In this document: positions 56,795 to 64,000 of the stretch, one piece after another
Layout of the letters: each line of letters begins with the position of its first letter
Numbering within the stretch: position 1 is the stretch's first letter
NCBI GenBank assembly: GCA_024734555.1
Contig: JANPWX010019802.1
Span: 310,001 to 374,000 of the forward strand
Reading direction: 5' to 3'
Length of the DNA stretch: 64,000 nt
Origin: Trochalopteron elliotii
Lineage: Eukaryota; Chordata; Aves; Passeriformes; Leiothrichidae
The notes under the pieces: generated by a model
What the model was told of the DNA's origin: nothing
Seen by the model: only the letters and a program-made list of their open reading frames with translations
The model's database searches: none
Made by a program: the position numbers and the translations under genes

Positions 56795-56821
56795 AATTAT
56801 TCATTAATTTAATGAATAATT
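56795..56821. repeat. 27-base AT-rich palindrome
   Basis: The arms AATTATTCATTAA and TTAATGAATAATT are perfect reverse complements of 13 bases separated by a single T. They contain mirrored TAAT/ATTA homeodomain cores. Confidence 0.9.
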
Positions 56822-57254
56822 AAAGCAGGCCATTAATAACTAATGAGATGCAAAAACATAAAGAAAGAAGGAATCTCAGTAAATCATATTTAGAAGCACT
56901 GCATAATGGCAGCATCATTCAACCTGTCCTGGAGTAATTTAGATCCCTGTGTGGTACCTCAATGTATCTTATGTAAAAAATTATATTCATCTCAAAGTGT
57001 GTTTTTTTCAGAGACAGATATATATATATATAGAACTGCTACTACAATATGAACTGGCTTTATATTTCCATCATGTTTCTCAAGGAAGTTAAGTGTGTTT
57101 TAAAAACAGTGCACCCTGCAACACTGTTGTATCTCAAAATACTCTTTAAAAAAGGAAGGATTTTTTTTTCTTTAAAGTTCATGTAGAAACTCACCTAGTA
57201 GAAACTAGATTGCTCTCATCATCAGACAATCATCGCAAAAGATCAGATTTCAAT

Positions 57255-57298
57255 CTGACACAAAAGGGGAGAATCACTGACACAAAAGTGGAGAATCA
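57255..57298. repeat. 22-bp tandem duplication
   Basis: CTGACACAAAAGGGGAGAAT(CA) is immediately repeated with one substitution (GGGG to GTGG), 115 bases inside the intron from the ADAMTS6 donor at 57412. Confidence 0.9.
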
Positions 57299-57352
57299 TT
57301 TTCTTTCCTCAGCCATAGGAACCATCTCTTATCTATCTCAAGGGACGTCTTA

Positions 57353-61113
<3,761 letters not shown>

Positions 61114-61318
61114 CTCTGACCAGTCCAGAGCAACCCACTGTGGGGGGCAGGACTGATTGTTGCAGGGCTCTTTCTCAACAGGCCTGTGTGTTAAACAGTT
61201 GGCAGCATCCAGAGTCTCCTCCTCAGAAGGCCCAATCTTCCTGATGCACAGAACTGTTCGTGAACGCATTCCCCCATCACAGGTCTTACTGCACTCTGAC
61301 CAATCTCCTATAAACCAT
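61114..61318 (-). CDS. ADAMTS6: ADAMTS6 exon, thrombospondin repeat with O-fucosylation motif
   Basis: The acceptor is TTTTCCATCCAG; the exon is 205 bases (one base finishing a split codon, then 68 codons) and the donor is GAG|GTAAGG. It encodes [20 protein letters not shown], then [20 protein letters not shown] and [20 protein letters not shown], and ends WVALDWSE, the start of the following repeat. The repeat has six cysteines and the CSKTC motif, matching the CXX(S/T)C consensus for POFUT2 O-fucosylation, which in ADAMTS proteins aids secretion. By counting back from the stop, this exon starts near residue 903 of a protein of about 1117 residues. The spacer, metalloprotease and propeptide exons lie beyond the right edge. 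Confidence 0.97.
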
Positions 61319-64000
61319 CTGGATGGAAAATGTCAGGAGACTCAGTTAGCACATTTCAGAATCAGAGTTGATAACTGCACAAACCAACAGTGCAAGTAGT
61401 TTAAGTCACTAAACTGAAGTAATTTTTAACAATACAAAGGTTCATGTCAAATAAATTAGAAATTTATGGGGCTTTTTACTAAATATTTTAATATATGCCT
61501 CACTGCAATCATATCTTCCAGTGATAACACTGCTTTGTATTGTTCTAGAGCAGCAATTTCCACTCTAGCCTATAGTAGTTAGAAAGGAGTATTTGAGCCT
61601 GACAAAACTGAAGCTATTTATGTAGATTTGTATTGGACTTGCCTGAAATAATTTCTGTGAAAGTAGTTTGTAACTGGAAATGTTTGGGAACCATTGCTGT
61701 AAGTTACATCACAAGTGAAAAGTCAAGATGTTCATGTCTTTAGTATCATTACAATAAAATAATTTGATCTCAAAATTGGGCTGAGAGTCAATTCTCATCT
61801 GATTACAAAAAATTGCAAATGTTTAATAAAAGGCGATACTGAAATGTAAAATATTCTCATTTTTAAAGTGAAGCAAATACTAGTAAGACATTAATTCATT
61901 GCATAAAAATAATCATCTCAACAAACTCTTTTAAAATCTAAAGAATTGTATGATAGGTTGCAGAGGGAGCTTCTGAGTGTTCCTGCATACACGGTGGAAA
62001 CCAAGAATTGTAAATAATATTAGACTGCTTCGTGCTGCTGCAGAGATTAAAGCAGCTATTAATCTGGCTGTAATTCCATATATTTATACTTATGAATGGT
62101 TAATGCAGCTCAATTAAATAGAAATATCTCATAATATTGACAAGCATATTTTGTCTTCAGTATTTAATATGTTGATTAGACACTCGCCTGAGTCATCCTT
62201 GCAAAGGATGAGATTGAAGTCTACTATGCTATCACATGTTGCCAACATGCCAAAAATGCCAGGCATGTCAGTCACTGTGGTTGTTTCTGGAGGTATGCCT
62301 GGAGCTGCCTCACAAGATCTGTCATTTTCTCAAGTTGCTGTAAAAAAAAAAGTCCTGCTATCCTCTTTTGTGTTACATATGTGTAAAGTAGCCTAACAGG
62401 AAACTAGATCAATCAGAGATGGAAACAATTATGCTAGATTCTGTCTTTCCCAGCAAAAGGAAATGAATTTGTGATTCTTCACCAAAAATTCTTATGCTTT
62501 TCCTGCAATAAGGAGAATCTGAAGTTCTTCAGAGGTTTCTTCAGAGGTTTCAAGAGGCTGCAGTGTTAATTTTTAATTGGTACCATGATTTGCTCAAGTG
62601 ACTTTGCTCTCGGGTACCTTTAATATTTATACTGTATGACAAAACAGCACTATTCATAATTCATAGAACTGTAAGAGCATTTTCTTGAAATGAGAAATGT
62701 AGGCATTACTTATTGTAATGACAAACAAATTATTGAAAACAAACATCGTCTTCTGCTATTCAAAGACATCAAATATAACATAACCAGCATTCAGTTAGAA
62801 AGAGTATCATTTTCATTGCTTTTCGTATGCACCATGAGAAGAGAATAATTGTGCTAATTAAAAAGACTTGGCCAGTCCATGTAAACACTAAGCCTTACTG
62901 CATGATAAAAGTTTCTGCCAAAACAGTCAAACTTTAGATAACTATCTGTTATTTGAACAGCCTTCTACCAGACTATTTAGAGAATCAGGAATTGAGAACC
63001 TTTTCTTAGTTTGGTACTTTGTATTCAGTCTGAGGGGAATGTCAGAATGGAGGCACACATGGGTTGAACTGCTCTGACATGTTGAAGTAGATGCTAATTA
63101 ATCCACTCCACCTATTTTCTAAATATTGATGTCTTGACATTCACCATGTTCATCAATGTCCCTGTTGTACTGGATGGGGAATCCAAAAGCTTCCCACTTT
63201 GTGGACTGGATTTTGTTGGTTTGTGGGGGTTTTTTAAGTAGTGTCAATGAAGAAAAACCGAAACAAAAAACAAAACCTAACAAAACAACAAAAAGACCCC
63301 CAAAATTTAATTACTTTGGAATAACTTTGTTAACATCACTCTTTAAAATGCTAATTCACTAATAGCTAAGACACACAAAGGAAGGGATTGGAATGTGTTT
63401 GGTTTAAAGGAACTGATCAAACATGATCATGCTTTTCATGTTCTGCTCTCAGGGACGTGGTTGGTGTACTTAGAGCCATGCCAAACAGTGTTATCCAAAC
63501 AAGGACAAATGCATATCCTTCCAGGATAAACATACATTTATACATAGACTGTGGGACAATGATTTTGGCCTAATTTAGACCTGCCTGTGACACAGTTCGA
63601 TCACACTCAAAGGCAGCAGCAGTGCAATGGTTTCACTTGGTGTTATGCCAAATGAGTGTGTTGCATGACATAGTGGGATGAAGAGTAAGAGACACTGCTC
63701 TGCCATTCTGCATCCAGGCACCACACCAGGGAGCCAGCTGATATTCTGGGAAGAGAATGACTTCAGCTGGAAGTTCATTGACCTGCTGGGATTTTAATGC
63801 ACAATAATCTTGTCTAATTTCTCACAGTGTCCTTCATGCAACAATTTAGCAGTTTCTAACAAGACATTTACAGGTGATCACAGTGTTGTGCAGTATCTGC
63901 ATTTAATCAGTATTAATGATTTTCATACCCAGTTGGAATACAGCTACAGATTATCACCAAATTCAAACTAACCAGAGCCTTGAGATCATTAAACTCTTGT
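61319..64000 (-). other. ADAMTS6: ADAMTS6 intron (3' part)
   Basis: No further ADAMTS6 exon is recognised between 61319 and the window end, so the preceding exon lies outside. The segment 61960-62290 looks like a conserved non-coding element. ORFs at 62151-62396 and 63575-63778 match nothing known to me. The A-rich stretch at 63245-63300 is low complexity. Confidence 0.8.
61960..62290. promoter_or_regulatory. Candidate conserved enhancer in ADAMTS6 intron
   Basis: The segment has high-complexity AT-rich sequence with closely packed TAAT/ATTA cores, for example GATTAAAGCAGCTATTAATC at 62045-62064 followed by TGGCTGTAATTCC, plus TCAATTAAAT and GTTGATTAGAC. This is the texture of deeply conserved developmental enhancers. 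There is no direct evidence of conservation or activity. Confidence 0.3.

Noticed and set aside
61157..61399. Plus-strand ORF over the ADAMTS6 exon
   Set aside because: It is the antisense shadow of the thrombospondin exon.

Overview
This is vertebrate nuclear DNA, and most likely avian. It is AT-rich, has long non-coding stretches and interrupted genes with GT/AG splice sites, and carries several CR1 LINE fragments. Some of these CR1 copies end in the bird-type 3' tail (ATTCTATGATTCT-like). It also holds endogenous-retrovirus LTRs of types common in birds, possibly passerine. Nothing prokaryotic is present: no operons, no CRISPR array, no rRNA and no convincing tRNA. Nearly all open reading frames of 60-130 codons here are chance ORFs or decayed LINE/LTR sequence.

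Two genes can be identified, both only by their 3' ends, and they face each other tail to tail. On the plus strand, positions 1-9291 are intron and 9292-9454 is the last coding exon of CWC27 (spliceosome-associated cyclophilin-like protein), with two poly(A) signals just downstream. On the minus strand, four consecutive exons (61318-61114, 57589-57413, 56209-56053, 50986-50877) encode the C-terminal 215 or so residues of ADAMTS6: three thrombospondin type-1 repeats and the terminal PLAC domain with its stop codon. All splice sites and phases fit. CWC27 next to ADAMTS6 in convergent orientation is the order known from human 5q12; the corresponding chicken region is Z-linked, so a Z-chromosome origin is a reasonable inference.

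The roughly 41 kb between the two stop codons holds no recognisable protein-coding gene. It contains a 3.5 kb repeat-poor stretch (about 14.1-17.6 kb) that looks like a minus-strand 3' UTR or non-coding RNA end. It also has an ancient CR1 (18.2-18.85 kb), two younger CR1 copies (22.0-24.5 kb), further CR1 fragments, a probable solo LTR (29.6-30.0 kb), microsatellites, and an unexplained GC-rich block of about 1.1 kb (42.4-43.5 kb). The ADAMTS6 introns and 3' flank contain AT-rich, homeodomain-site-rich segments that may be conserved non-coding elements, plus several short perfect inverted repeats. I found no clear new biological system. The best leads are the 14-17.6 kb transcript-like segment, the GC-rich block and the perfect hairpins/palindromes.
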